NCBI RefSeq assembly: GCF_014696065.1
Contig: NZ_JACJPL010000024.1
Span: 1 to 64,000, forward strand
DNA length: 64,000 bases
Direction: 5' to 3'
DNA from: Leptolyngbya sp. FACHB-261
Lineage (GTDB): Bacteria; Cyanobacteriota; Cyanobacteriia; FACHB-261
The position numbers and the translations under genes are program-made. Position 1 is the first letter of the stretch; every line of letters starts with the position of its first letter. The notes under the pieces are model-generated. The model searched no databases. It saw only the letters and a program-made list of their open reading frames with translations, and was not told where the DNA came from. Positions 9,197-17,487 of the stretch are shown one piece after another.

Positions 9197-9221
9197 GATC
9201 GGGCAACTCCCAGTTGTCCGA
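9197..9221 (+). terminator. 10-bp stem-loop upstream of the methyltransferase gene
   Basis: Arms 9199-9208 and 9212-9221 pair over 10 bp (one G-U pair) around a CCC loop. There is no T-run, so it may be a weak terminator of the small upstream gene or part of the leader of the methyltransferase gene. Confidence 0.3.
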
Positions 9222-9299
9222 CCGAAACTACCGGCAGGAGTATTTCGATTCTGCGACCTATCACGGTAGCGTGGTAGGAGTTGCTTAAACTGAGTATCT

Positions 9300-10151
9300 T
9301 TGACTGCTTCTCTTAACCAGCGCATCCGCAACTTTTATGACGCCTCCTCGGGCCTCTGGGAGCAGGTCTGGGGCGAACATATGCACCACGGCTACTATGC
9401 TCCTGGTGAGGACTCTGCGCGCAAGAACCGCGTCACAGCTCAGATTGATTTAGTTGAAGAGCTACTGCGTTGGGCGCAGCTTGAGCAGGCTAATCAAGCT
9501 CTGGACGTGGGCTGTGGTATTGGTGGCAGTTCTCGTTTGCTGGCGCAGCGCTATGGTGCTCAAGTGGTAGGGATTACCTTGAGCCCTGTTCAGGCACAAC
9601 GAGCCACTGAGCGTTCAGACTCTATCGGCTTAACGGCTCAAACTCAGTTCCAGGTAGCAGATGCCCTAGCCATGCCGTTTGCTGATGGGCAGTTTGACTT
9701 GGTCTGGTCTTTAGAGAGCGGTGAGCATATGCCGGACAAAAAGACCTTTTTACAGGAGTGCTACCGCGTGCTCAAGCCAGGGGGCAAGCTCATGCTAGCG
9801 ACTTGGTGCCATCGCCAATTAGGACCAGGCTTTGCCCCCCTCAGCGCAGACGAGCAGCAACATCTAGCAGATATCTATCGGGTGTATTGTCTGCCCTACA
9901 TGATCTCGTTAGCTGAGTATGAGCAAATCGCTCAAGGACTTGGCTTTACTGCAATTCGCACCGACGATTGGTCTGAACGAGTGGCACCGTTTTGGGATTT
10001 GGTGATTGACTCCGCACTAGATCCCCGCAATCTACTGAGACTGCTAACTTCCGGCTGGAACACAGTAGAAGCAGCCTTGGCCTTGCCGTTAATGTCTCGG
10101 GGCTACCGACGGGGCTTAGTAAAGTTTGGCGTCCTTTGCGCATCTCGATAA
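9300..10151 (+). CDS. SAM-dependent methyltransferase, gamma-tocopherol methyltransferase type
   Basis: 283 residues. The Rossmann methyltransferase core begins at LDVGCGIGGSSRLLA (motif I, SAM binding). LVWSLESGEHMPDK and LKPGGKLMLATWCHR follow. The N-terminal signature FYDASSGLWEQVWGEHMHHGYY matches, from memory, the gamma-tocopherol methyltransferase family (Slr0089-like). That enzyme methylates gamma- to alpha-tocopherol. The call is reinforced by homogentisate phytyltransferase 33 bp downstream on the same strand. TTG 9300 is the only plausible start: an in-frame stop lies at 9291. The alternative is MPBQ methyltransferase, a related step of the same pathway. Confidence 0.82.
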   Translation: MTASLNQRIRNFYDASSGLWEQVWGEHMHHGYYAPGEDSARKNRVTAQIDLVEELLRWAQLEQANQALDVGCGIGGSSRLLAQRYGAQVVGITLSPVQAQRATERSDSIGLTAQTQFQVADALAMPFADGQFDLVWSLESGEHMPDKKTFLQECYRVLKPGGKLMLATWCHRQLGPGFAPLSADEQQHLADIYRVYCLPYMISLAEYEQIAQGLGFTAIRTDDWSERVAPFWDLVIDSALDPRNLLRLLTSGWNTVEAALALPLMSRGYRRGLVKFGVLCASR

Positions 10152-10184
10152 GCGGTTGGAGAGTTCCTTCCTGCGCAACTAGCT

Positions 10185-11114
10185 ATGTTAGATAAATTCA
10201 ACACGCTTTGGAAATTTGCCCGTCCCCATACAGTAATTGGCACCAGCATCAGCCTACTGGGGCTGTACTTGTTGGCGCTAGGCGCAATCTGGCGCACTCA
10301 AGTCTTCTGGCTTACGGTGCCTACATTGCTCTGGGCTTTAGCAGCCTGTTTGGCAGCCAATGTCTACATTGTCGGTCTCAATCAGTTAGAAGATGTTGCG
10401 ATTGACCAGGTCAACAAACCTCATCTGCCCCTAGCCTCTGGCGAACTCTCACGAACTGAAGGGCGCGTGATTGTGTTTTTGACCGGGGTGACAGCGGTGG
10501 CAATAGCAACCGCTTATTGGCCGGAGAGCCCTTTTTTGTTGGTCACAGTTGTGCTTAGCTTGCTCATTGGTACAGCCTATTCGCTGCCACCAATCCGGCT
10601 CAAGCGCTTTCCACTCCCAGCATCATTGTGCATTTTCACCGTCAGGGGCTTGGTGGTAAATATAGGGCTGTTTGCTCACTTCGATCAGGTAATTAACGGG
10701 GTCCCCTCACGCATACAACTCAACCTGTCGCCGGAGTTATGGGCTCTCTCCTTGTTTGTGTTAGTGATGACACTGGTAGTCGCCATTTTTAAAGACATCC
10801 CAGACATAGAAGGCGACCGCAAATACAACATTTCCACCTTTACATTGCGCTTGGGAGCGAAGACTATTTTCAATTTATCGCGCTGGTTGCTGGTTGCTTG
10901 CTATGGCTTAATGGCGCTTTTTGGCTGGCTGCTACCTAACGCGAATCCACAGGTGCTGATCACTTCCCACCTGCTCGCGTTAGGGTTCATGCTATTCGAG
11001 AGCCTACGCGTTAATCTAGCTGACCCCAAAACCATCGCTGATTTTTATCAATTTATCTGGCGCCTGTTCTATATTGAGTATTTGATTTTTCCTCTAGCTT
11101 GCTTGCTTAGATGA
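10185..11114 (+). CDS. hpt: homogentisate phytyltransferase
   Basis: 309-residue polytopic UbiA-family prenyltransferase with about eight hydrophobic segments. The first prenyl-diphosphate/Mg2+ motif is NQLEDVAIDQVNKPHLPLAS. The second is KDIPDIEGDRKYNISTF. Both are characteristic of tocopherol prenyltransferases (Slr1736-like). It attaches phytyl diphosphate to homogentisate in the membrane, the committed step of vitamin E synthesis. It forms a probable two-gene operon with the methyltransferase. A terminator-like hairpin follows at 11174-11207, shared with the convergent gene. Confidence 0.9.
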   Translation: MLDKFNTLWKFARPHTVIGTSISLLGLYLLALGAIWRTQVFWLTVPTLLWALAACLAANVYIVGLNQLEDVAIDQVNKPHLPLASGELSRTEGRVIVFLTGVTAVAIATAYWPESPFLLVTVVLSLLIGTAYSLPPIRLKRFPLPASLCIFTVRGLVVNIGLFAHFDQVINGVPSRIQLNLSPELWALSLFVLVMTLVVAIFKDIPDIEGDRKYNISTFTLRLGAKTIFNLSRWLLVACYGLMALFGWLLPNANPQVLITSHLLALGFMLFESLRVNLADPKTIADFYQFIWRLFYIEYLIFPLACLLR

Positions 11115-11173
11115 TGTCTAAAGACTGCTGTTAGATTCTGAACAATTTAGAGCAAAAATTTTTTGCTAAAAAC

Positions 11174-11207
11174 TGGGGAGGCTAACCGGTTCAATCTGCC
11201 CTCCCCA
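11174..11207. terminator. hairpin between convergent hpt and the coiled-coil protein gene
   Basis: The 8-bp arms TGGGGAGG and CCTCCCCA (11174-11181, 11200-11207) form a GC-rich stem between two converging genes. A loop of about 18 nt separates them. It could terminate transcription from either side. Confidence 0.45.
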
Positions 11208-11247
11208 CTGATTCGATGGCTCCAAATCGCTAGCAAAGCTAACGAGA

Positions 11248-11814
11248 TCAAAATTCCTCAATCAGCTCACGCAGCCCTGCCAAAATGGGATTAGGCTGGA
11301 TGCTCTCGTGTTCATTCTCAAGTTTTTGAGCTGCAGGGGCCTCTGGAGCCACTTGCGTTTGTTGGTCTAAACGCTCAACTAAGACTTGCAACTGGACCAG
11401 CCGTTGCTCAACGGTGCTGAAGTGCTCAGTGAGGAAAGGTAGAGTGGATTCCTCTCCCTCATTTGCCTCTTCGGCTGTAGCTGACTGCTGCTCTAGCCGC
11501 TCAACAAGAGATTGCACCTGCGATAGCTTTTGCTCCAAACTGCCAAAGTGCTGGCTCAAGCTCTCTTGCAAAGGCGACAAGTCGAGGGCTAGAGCTGCCC
11601 CAGCCGTCACTGGAACAGGCATCTCTAGCGCTGGCACCTCTGTAGCTTCTGGTGCCGGCGGGGCTAGAAAATCTTCTAAGGCTTGTTTGCACAGAGCCCC
11701 AAAGCTGGGATACTTGCCAATTCGCACCAGACGCTCAGCTTTAGTCAGCAGGGCTTGATCGGCTGTGGCCTCGGTAAAGACAACCGTCTTAGTTTTTTCT
11801 CTAGGAGCAGGCAT
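11248..11814 (-). CDS. coiled-coil protein paired with the actin-like ATPase (ParR-like candidate)
   Basis: 188 residues, unknown family. The N-terminal part (about 1-52) is basic, then contains LLTKAERLVRIGKYPSFGALCKQALEDFLA. Its strand-helix-helix look would suit a ribbon-helix-helix DNA-binding domain. An Ala/Pro linker follows. Two internal repeats of about 30 residues come next (HFGSLEQKLSQVQSLVERLE and HFSTVEQRLVQLQVLVERLD), predicted coiled coil with hydrophobic heptads. The start lies 6 bp after the stop of the actin-like gene, so the two are almost certainly co-transcribed. ParM-type filaments have a small DNA-binding adaptor encoded directly downstream, so this is a candidate adaptor. 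That role is inference. Confidence 0.6.
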   Translation of the reverse strand: MPAPREKTKTVVFTEATADQALLTKAERLVRIGKYPSFGALCKQALEDFLAPPAPEATEVPALEMPVPVTAGAALALDLSPLQESLSQHFGSLEQKLSQVQSLVERLEQQSATAEEANEGEESTLPFLTEHFSTVEQRLVQLQVLVERLDQQTQVAPEAPAAQKLENEHESIQPNPILAGLRELIEEF

Positions 11815-11820
11815 AGGGCT

Positions 11821-12870
11821 TCAGGAAACAGAAGTGCTTAAGGGTTGGATCTGGGCCGCGCCATAAAGCCATTGGCCCAACGCATTAGCTAGGCGTGAGG
11901 GTTGAGCCAGATGGGTAGTCAGTCCCGCTTCCGAGAGCAAAGGTTTGAGGCTCTCGGCAAAAAACTCACCACCGCCGCCGCTCAAGATGACATCAGTGGC
12001 CCGCTCGGGTAGCCAATCCAGCAATCGATTGGACAAAGTGCGAGCAAAACTCTTTTGCAACGCAGGCAAAATTTCATTCAGGTCGGTCCGTTGACGCGCC
12101 CCCCGAGGCCGATAGAAACGTTCACCAGTAGGAGCACAGACCGCTTGAATCAGCGAGAGCGATTGACTATCAGCGCCCTCAATTTGGCTTGCAACCTGCT
12201 CGTAAAACTGGCTCATTGCCACTTGCAAGCTTTGAGAAGCGCCTCGGGCGAATCGGAAGCGATCCACCATCAAAAAATCAGTCGTTTGATGGCCAATATC
12301 AACAATCGCCACTGCTAAGCGCGCAAAGCTAGGGCTACCGTTTTTATGCGTCATCGACTGCGATTGGCACCAGAGCAAACTGCCGTAGCCTTCCGGTACA
12401 ACCCAGACATTCTTGACGCTTACACTGAGTGGCTCGCCCCGGAACCTTAAGCTGTGGGAGCTACGCAGTAGCGCCATGAGTTGAAATTTCTCGCGCTCGA
12501 ATTGCTCTTGAGTGTGATAGGGAATGCCAATCACAATATTGCAATCTGAGTTCAAGCCAAAATAACCGATACAAGCCAGAACTTTGACTAGGGCGTCGTC
12601 AACTTTGGACTGGCCAACTCCGAGATTCGCTCCTAAATCAGCTGCTAGTTGACCAATCGCATAACCCTGGCCCTGGTACTCCAACCACAGATCAACCAAT
12701 CGGTCAGTCAGACCGCTTAAGCCGCTGCCTCGACGAACTTGGTCGACATCTAGATGGGCAACATTAGCCGGAATTAAAATGACCTGGTCAGGATCGGAGC
12801 TAGTACAGGCTTTAGTAGAGGTACGTCCGAGGTCAATACTCAAGACAGTTTCAGGCTGTTGCACACTCAT
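11821..12870 (-). CDS. actin-like ATPase, ParM/Alp type
   Basis: 349 residues with the actin-fold ATPase motifs. Phosphate-1 is LSIDLGRTSTKA near the N-terminus, phosphate-2 is VAIVDIGHQTTDFLMVD, and the adenosine motif is VILSGGGGEFFAE. Length and architecture fit the ParM/Alp filament-forming branch rather than MreB or DnaK. ParM filaments push plasmid copies apart through a ParR adaptor bound to a centromere. Here the surroundings are ordinary chromosomal genes, with no replication initiator nearby, so the cargo is unknown. The downstream coiled-coil gene is the likely partner. Confidence 0.78.
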   Translation of the reverse strand: MSVQQPETVLSIDLGRTSTKACTSSDPDQVILIPANVAHLDVDQVRRGSGLSGLTDRLVDLWLEYQGQGYAIGQLAADLGANLGVGQSKVDDALVKVLACIGYFGLNSDCNIVIGIPYHTQEQFEREKFQLMALLRSSHSLRFRGEPLSVSVKNVWVVPEGYGSLLWCQSQSMTHKNGSPSFARLAVAIVDIGHQTTDFLMVDRFRFARGASQSLQVAMSQFYEQVASQIEGADSQSLSLIQAVCAPTGERFYRPRGARQRTDLNEILPALQKSFARTLSNRLLDWLPERATDVILSGGGGEFFAESLKPLLSEAGLTTHLAQPSRLANALGQWLYGAAQIQPLSTSVS

Positions 12871-12979
12871 CGGGGAACACTCGCCGCGACACCCTCATGA
12901 TGCACTATTCGGGTCCCTAGACAAAGCACTAATAACGAGGAGTTGAAGACATTTACTAACCAGCCAGTTAAGCCTCTGA

Positions 12980-13906
12980 TTAAGACAGATGTGACTTCAG
13001 GCGTGTCACCAGATAATTAATTAATTGTTGATTGCCAAGCGGGCTCAAATGGATATGATCCCGGTACAAACGGTTTGGCTCTGGCTCTGAGTTAAAAATA
13101 GGTAGAAAATCGAGAAAACTGATCCCCAACATGTCTACAAGCTCAGCTAAGCGCTCCCGTGCCTTTAACTCATAATCGCGTGGGCCGGGTTGACCTAATT
13201 CCCGTAACAAGGGAGTCATCACCAACAAGAAGTTAGCGGGTGCTTGCTGCACAATTGCCTCAATTGCACTCAAGTTGAAACCCACCCGATCACCTGGTTC
13301 TTTATAAAGCAGGCTCAGATCTACCTTAGCCTTAGGTTTAAGCAAGTACCGGCTCCATAGCTCAGCTACAGCCGCAGGCGGACGGCGAGCTGGATAGTTA
13401 CGGTCGTTACCAACGATTAGTGGGGAGGGCTGAATACCGAACAGGTCATCGGTGTTAATGACCAAAATCAGCATATCTGCCTCAAAGGTTCCGAAGCGCT
13501 GTAGATAAGCCAGTTCGTTGCGCGGTCCCCAGGAGTTAGCGGAGGCATTGAGAACCTCAACGGGCTGAGCGGTAAGCGGCTGAAGTTGTGTCCGCAACAG
13601 CTCCGAGAGAATGTTGGGTTGGTCAGTCCACCAGTTACCGTTAATGATTGAGTCACCCAACATCAGGAGGCGCAGAGTCCCGGCTGGTTTAGAGGGGCTG
13701 ATGGGACCACCTCGCATCGAGTACTGATTGATCTCAATCCGTGCCCCTGAGCGCTTTACCTTCTGGTTGGGAGCCAGCAAATAACCAATCTTCTCATCGG
13801 CTAGATAAATCAGGGGATTACCCAAACCCAGTTGACGCAGACCGGCTTCTAGCAAGCCAAGCAGAACTAGAGGGCTTAGGGCCAGTAGCAGTTGAAGGGA
13901 CAGCAT
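12980..13906 (-). CDS. SGNH/GDSL-type hydrolase, membrane-anchored
   Basis: 308 residues. An N-terminal hydrophobic segment (about 2-20, LQLLLALSPLVLLGLLEAGL) anchors or exports it. The SGNH blocks are LMLGDSIINGNWW (nucleophile Ser), NASANSWGPRNE (oxyanion Gly/Asn) and DHIHLSPLGNQ (catalytic Asp and His). Such enzymes are often esterases or acyl modifiers of cell-surface glycans. The substrate is unknown. It lies on the minus strand downstream of a PlsC-like acyltransferase, which may hint at lipid or envelope work, but the spacing of about 100 bp does not prove an operon. Confidence 0.75.
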   Translation of the reverse strand: MLSLQLLLALSPLVLLGLLEAGLRQLGLGNPLIYLADEKIGYLLAPNQKVKRSGARIEINQYSMRGGPISPSKPAGTLRLLMLGDSIINGNWWTDQPNILSELLRTQLQPLTAQPVEVLNASANSWGPRNELAYLQRFGTFEADMLILVINTDDLFGIQPSPLIVGNDRNYPARRPPAAVAELWSRYLLKPKAKVDLSLLYKEPGDRVGFNLSAIEAIVQQAPANFLLVMTPLLRELGQPGPRDYELKARERLAELVDMLGISFLDFLPIFNSEPEPNRLYRDHIHLSPLGNQQLINYLVTRLKSHLS

Positions 13907-14008
13907 GAATAGGGGGGCAAGGACAACAGATAACCTCTGTGTAGTCCTAACCTATACACAGGGCGATAGGCCACTGGTCGCCAAACTGGTCGTCAAAACG
14001 GCTAAGAC

Positions 14009-14740
14009 TCACTCAACCATGCGCAATGACTGTTCGACAGGGTCAGCCGCAACCAGAACTGAGCTGGCTTCTGCGTAAAGTTGCTGCATTCGGCATTGAA
14101 GTTCTTGGGTCAACTGGAGCGCTTTGGCCTTCGGTGAACCGTTCAAATAGTCCTTCACGGGTAAAGCTGAGCCAATCGTGACTGACACTTGGGTTCCCCA
14201 ATGGGGCACCGGATCGCTGTAGTGGATTGCTAGGGGTACGACTTGTACTTCTGCCCCAGCTTGAAGGGCCAAACGAGCCAGCCCAGGTTTGAGAGGGTTA
14301 ATTTGACGATCACGAAAGATATTACCTTCGGGAAAAATTACCAGTATCTCCCCTTGCTGAAGTAGCTCAACCCCGTGACGCAGACTGGTAATTCCGGGTT
14401 TGGCAGTGTCGATGGCAAAGCCGCCCATACGACGCATAAACCAACCCTGCACCCCGGTGATTTCATCCATTGACACCATGAAACGTAGGTGCCGCCCCGT
14501 TATATCCCAACCCGCCACGTATGGCACGATCAGTGCATCCCAGCGGGAAGAATGGTTGGGAGCCAAAATCACCGGTCCTGTGCGCGGTAAATTCTCTTGC
14601 CCCCGAACCGCAATCTGCCGGAAGTGATTGGGCAGCAGCAGATGTCGACCTAGCGGATACAGGACGCGGGATAACCAGGGCGACGGCGGCGAAGACTGCA
14701 ACACAGAAGCAGAATGGGAAGTCAGCACAGACATGGGCAC
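14009..14740 (-). CDS. 1-acyl-sn-glycerol-3-phosphate acyltransferase family protein
   Basis: 243 residues. The PlsC acyltransferase blocks are NHSSRWDALIV (the HX4D catalytic motif), a substrate-binding FPEGNIFRD motif and a later LKPGLARLAL stretch. It would add a second acyl chain to lysophosphatidic acid at the cytoplasmic face, or acylate another lysolipid. Cyanobacteria usually carry several paralogues, so the exact acceptor is open. It is the last gene in a minus-strand run after the Deg protease, separated by a hairpin at 14795-14818. Confidence 0.85.
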   Translation of the reverse strand: MPMSVLTSHSASVLQSSPPSPWLSRVLYPLGRHLLLPNHFRQIAVRGQENLPRTGPVILAPNHSSRWDALIVPYVAGWDITGRHLRFMVSMDEITGVQGWFMRRMGGFAIDTAKPGITSLRHGVELLQQGEILVIFPEGNIFRDRQINPLKPGLARLALQAGAEVQVVPLAIHYSDPVPHWGTQVSVTIGSALPVKDYLNGSPKAKALQLTQELQCRMQQLYAEASSVLVAADPVEQSLRMVE

Positions 14741-14794
14741 GAGAAGCTCTTCGAGTCCAGCCTAGTGAGCAGTCTTCATCAGTCCATCGGCCAA

Positions 14795-14818
14795 CAGGAC
14801 ACTCCCTAAAGTGTCCTG
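14795..14818 (-). terminator. hairpin downstream of the Deg/HtrA gene
   Basis: Perfect 9-bp arms (14795-14803 CAGGACACT, 14810-14818 AGTGTCCTG) with a 6-nt loop, 63 bp past the protease stop on the minus strand. The following T content is weak, so termination is plausible but not certain. Confidence 0.4.
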
Positions 14819-14880
14819 AGTAACAAAGCTTAGAACCGAGACTACCCGAGCTCAGGACCTAGGCGGCGCAGCCACTTGTC

Positions 14881-16074
14881 TCAGCCCACCCCTTCGGGCA
14901 ATTGCACAGTTGTCACATCAAGGGTTTGCCGGCGATTGTCCCGCTCGATCTCAAAGCGCACCCGTTCTCCAACCTTGTGACGCCCCACTAATGCCTGGAC
15001 AGCTGAGCCGTCGCGGACTTCTTTGCCATCCACTTTGAGGATTACATCGCCAACGGTTACGCCAGCTTTCTGAGCCGGAGAACCAGGCTCTACCCGCACA
15101 ACCAAAACACCTTGGTCACGGGTGACCTTACCAATTTCAGGCTGGGGATTGGCTTTGAGCTCCTCAACTAGATCGGGAGAGAGGGTCTGCATGGCAATCC
15201 CAACGAAGGGACGAACGACCTTGCCCGAGCTCAGCAGTTGGTCGGTGATCACTCTGGCCTCGCTAATGGGAATGGCAAAGCCAATGCCTTCAGCGCCTTG
15301 AATGATCGCTGTGTTGATGCCCACCACTTCACCATTCACGTTGAGCAAAGGCCCCCCTGAGTTACCAGGGTTGATCGCAGCATCGGTTTGGATAAAGTCA
15401 ACGCGCTTGTCCATGACGCGTACCTCGCTGCTGGTACGCCCTAGGGCACTGATAATCCCCACTGTCACCGAGTTGTTGAGCCCTAGCGGATTGCCCAGCG
15501 CAATCACCCATTCTCCAGGACGCAACTTTTCTGAGTTGCCCAGTTGAACGGTAGGCAGCTCAGCCTTAGCATCCACTTTGACCACAGCTAGGTCTGTCAG
15601 TTCATCGCGTCCCCTAATGGTCCCCACTAACCTACGTCCGTCCGAAAGCGTTACTCCTACCTGCTCAGCACCTTCGACCACATGAGCATTGGTGATGATC
15701 AACCCACTTTTGTCGATTACAAAGCCGGACCCAGAGCCGCGCTGCAGTCGATCCTGTGGGGTATCACCAAAAAAGCGTTTGAAGAAGGGGTCGTTTTCGA
15801 TGCCCGGCGGCAGGTTGCGTCGGCTGCTGACACGTGCTTCAGTGTCGATTCGGACTACGGCAGGTGCTGCTTTCTCAGCAGCATCGGCGATGAAATTTAG
15901 CACAAAGCTTTTCACCGAGCTGGGTGCAGCCGTGACGGTATCTTGGGTAGAAGCTTCAGGTCGTTCTGGCGGGGCTGTTGGTGCTGAAGCCTGCTTAGCA
16001 GTACATCCCAAACTGAAGATCGCAACGAGCAGCGCCACTAGCAGACGTCGGCACAGGGTTGGGAGAAAGTTCAT
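14881..16074 (-). CDS. HtrA/Deg-family serine protease, lipoprotein-like signal
   Basis: 397 residues. The N-terminus has a signal segment with lipobox-like SLGC, so it is likely an exported lipoprotein. The trypsin-like domain carries the triad His in ITNAHVVEGA, Asp in TDLAVVKVD, and Ser in GNSGGPLL. One C-terminal PDZ domain (about 285-385, VEPGSPAQKAGVTVGDVILK) binds substrate C-termini. Cyanobacterial HhoA, HhoB and HtrA share this layout; they degrade misfolded envelope and photosystem proteins under light or heat stress. I cannot separate the three paralogues from sequence alone. Confidence 0.92.
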   Translation of the reverse strand: MNFLPTLCRRLLVALLVAIFSLGCTAKQASAPTAPPERPEASTQDTVTAAPSSVKSFVLNFIADAAEKAAPAVVRIDTEARVSSRRNLPPGIENDPFFKRFFGDTPQDRLQRGSGSGFVIDKSGLIITNAHVVEGAEQVGVTLSDGRRLVGTIRGRDELTDLAVVKVDAKAELPTVQLGNSEKLRPGEWVIALGNPLGLNNSVTVGIISALGRTSSEVRVMDKRVDFIQTDAAINPGNSGGPLLNVNGEVVGINTAIIQGAEGIGFAIPISEARVITDQLLSSGKVVRPFVGIAMQTLSPDLVEELKANPQPEIGKVTRDQGVLVVRVEPGSPAQKAGVTVGDVILKVDGKEVRDGSAVQALVGRHKVGERVRFEIERDNRRQTLDVTTVQLPEGVG

Positions 16075-16106
16075 ACCGGGTACGCCAGAACTAAGGATGT
16101 GCAGTT

Positions 16107-16619
16107 TTACCCATTATGAAGCGAACGCAATTGGGCAAACCAGTCTTTGAGCATCTGACGGCACTCAGGTTCGCGTACCCCCGCGATTACTTTGAGTCTG
16201 TGAAAGGAGCAGGGACTATCGGGCAAATTCAGTACTGAGCGGATTGCGCCCGTTTTAGGATCACTAGCTCCGTAAACGAGCAGCCCTAGCCGAGCCTGAA
16301 TGATCGCCCCAGCGCACATGGGACAGGGCTCCAAGGTCACGTAGAGGCGACATTGGTTGAGATGCCAGTCTCCCAAATACCGCACAGCCGCCCGGATCGC
16401 CAGCATTTCGGCGTGGGCAGTGGGGTCCTGGTCGCGTTCTTTACGGTTATGGCCTGAGCCAACAACCTGCCCCTGAGGAGCAACAACAATGGCACCGACC
16501 GGAATTTCACCCACAGCCCCTGCTTCTAGGGCCAATAACCTAGCTTGGTCCATCCAGTATTCGTGCTCGGCTGCCTGCTCAGAAGTTAGCTGAGTGCCTT
16601 GGGCCTCTCGCTCAATCAC
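16107..16619 (-). CDS. tadA: tRNA-specific adenosine deaminase
   Basis: 170 residues. The cytidine-deaminase-fold zinc motifs are HAEMLAIRAA (zinc His and catalytic Glu) and PCPMCAGAI (zinc cysteines). TadA converts A34 to inosine in tRNA-Arg(ACG), so that one tRNA reads CGU, CGC and CGA. The start lies 3 bp after the glutaredoxin stop, so the two are co-transcribed. The N-terminal extension of about 20 residues before EHEYWMDQARLLALEAG is longer than in most homologues; an internal start is possible. Confidence 0.93.
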   Translation of the reverse strand: MIEREAQGTQLTSEQAAEHEYWMDQARLLALEAGAVGEIPVGAIVVAPQGQVVGSGHNRKERDQDPTAHAEMLAIRAAVRYLGDWHLNQCRLYVTLEPCPMCAGAIIQARLGLLVYGASDPKTGAIRSVLNLPDSPCSFHRLKVIAGVREPECRQMLKDWFAQLRSLHNG

Positions 16620-16622
16620 AGC

Positions 16623-16937
16623 TCAACCTGCAGCCTGAGCCAGCAGCGGATCCAGACCTCCCTGAAGGTCTAGAGCATACAAATCGTCACAGCCGCCAAG
16701 ATGCTGCTTGTTAACAAAAACCTGCGGAACAGAGCGACGGCCTCCAGCCCGTTCGGCCATGCCAGCGCGAGCAGTCTCATTGCCGTCGATTTTGTACTCG
16801 GTGTAGTCCACCCCCTTCCACCAAAGCAACAACTTAGCTCGGATGCAGTAGGGACAAGTCTGCCAGGTGTAAATCTCAACGCGAGCTTTGACCTTACTAG
16901 GGTCGCGGCCCAAGAGTGGATTGAGAAAGTCCAACAT
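16623..16937 (-). CDS. grxC: glutaredoxin 3
   Basis: 104 residues, thioredoxin fold. The active site is TCPYC in YTWQTCPYCIRAKLLL. The cis-Pro region is RRSVPQVFVN, and GGCDDLYALD is the glutathione-binding end. It reduces disulfides and glutathione-mixed disulfides using GSH in the cytoplasm. An N-terminal extension of about 20 residues (MLDFLNPLLGRDPSKVKA) precedes the core. It is encoded between a two-TM small protein and tadA with gaps of only a few bases. Confidence 0.93.
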   Translation of the reverse strand: MLDFLNPLLGRDPSKVKARVEIYTWQTCPYCIRAKLLLWWKGVDYTEYKIDGNETARAGMAERAGGRRSVPQVFVNKQHLGGCDDLYALDLQGGLDPLLAQAAG

Positions 16938-16942
16938 AGAGG

Positions 16943-17164
16943 CTAACGAGGAAAAGGGAACGCAGCAAATGCACTTAATCCCGTCAGCAACAGGGCAAGC
17001 GCAACCGCTAACAGCTTCAGCATATCGGACGAAGGCTCGGACGAAGATTTGGTTAGCCGGTCTAGCAGTAACACTAGACTACCCAGCAGCATCAAGCCCC
17101 CCAAAATTGCCATAGCTCCTGCCCCCCAGGCCAACAACAGCCAGCTCAATTCCTGCATAACCAA
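16943..17164 (-). CDS. small two-TM membrane protein
   Basis: 73 residues with two hydrophobic spans (about 6-34 and 47-70) joined by a short polar loop (LDRLTKSSSEPSSDM). No family recognised. It is the first gene of the minus-strand run, followed after 5 bp by glutaredoxin and then tadA, which supports it being real. Confidence 0.6.
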   Translation of the reverse strand: MVMQELSWLLLAWGAGAMAILGGLMLLGSLVLLLDRLTKSSSEPSSDMLKLLAVALALLLTGLSAFAAFPFPR

Positions 17165-17487
17165 AACGCTGCTAAGCTCAGAGACTGGTCATTAAACGCA
17201 AACAAACGTACAGATTTGCTGAAATCACCTCAACAAACCCTAGATAAACAGGGTTGAACAGCAGCGGGAAGATAGCTTCCAGTCGTTCAATCCGCTATCG
17301 TATTGCGTTTGTATTGCAGATGTACGGCGAATGCATTGCAAATGTTATTTTCAACAGATTTCGTGATTCAAATCTTAACGAACAGACGAGTAGCACAGTC
17401 AGCATGGGGCGTCCGTATCGTCTGGTAGACTGAGGAACTGAAAATAGCCTTATGTTAAGCGGTTTGTAGAAGGAGGACGCGTCGCCT
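17165..17487. other. intergenic region between divergent operons, glpX leader
   Basis: This 323-bp gap separates the minus-strand small-protein operon from glpX and must hold both promoters. I see no coding frame, strong hairpin or tRNA. An AAGGAGG at 17470-17476 is the glpX ribosome binding site. No confident -10/-35 pair was assigned. Confidence 0.6.

Noticed and set aside
12871-12979. ParC-like centromere repeats for the actin-like operon
   Set aside because: No tandem repeats were seen upstream of the actin-like gene.
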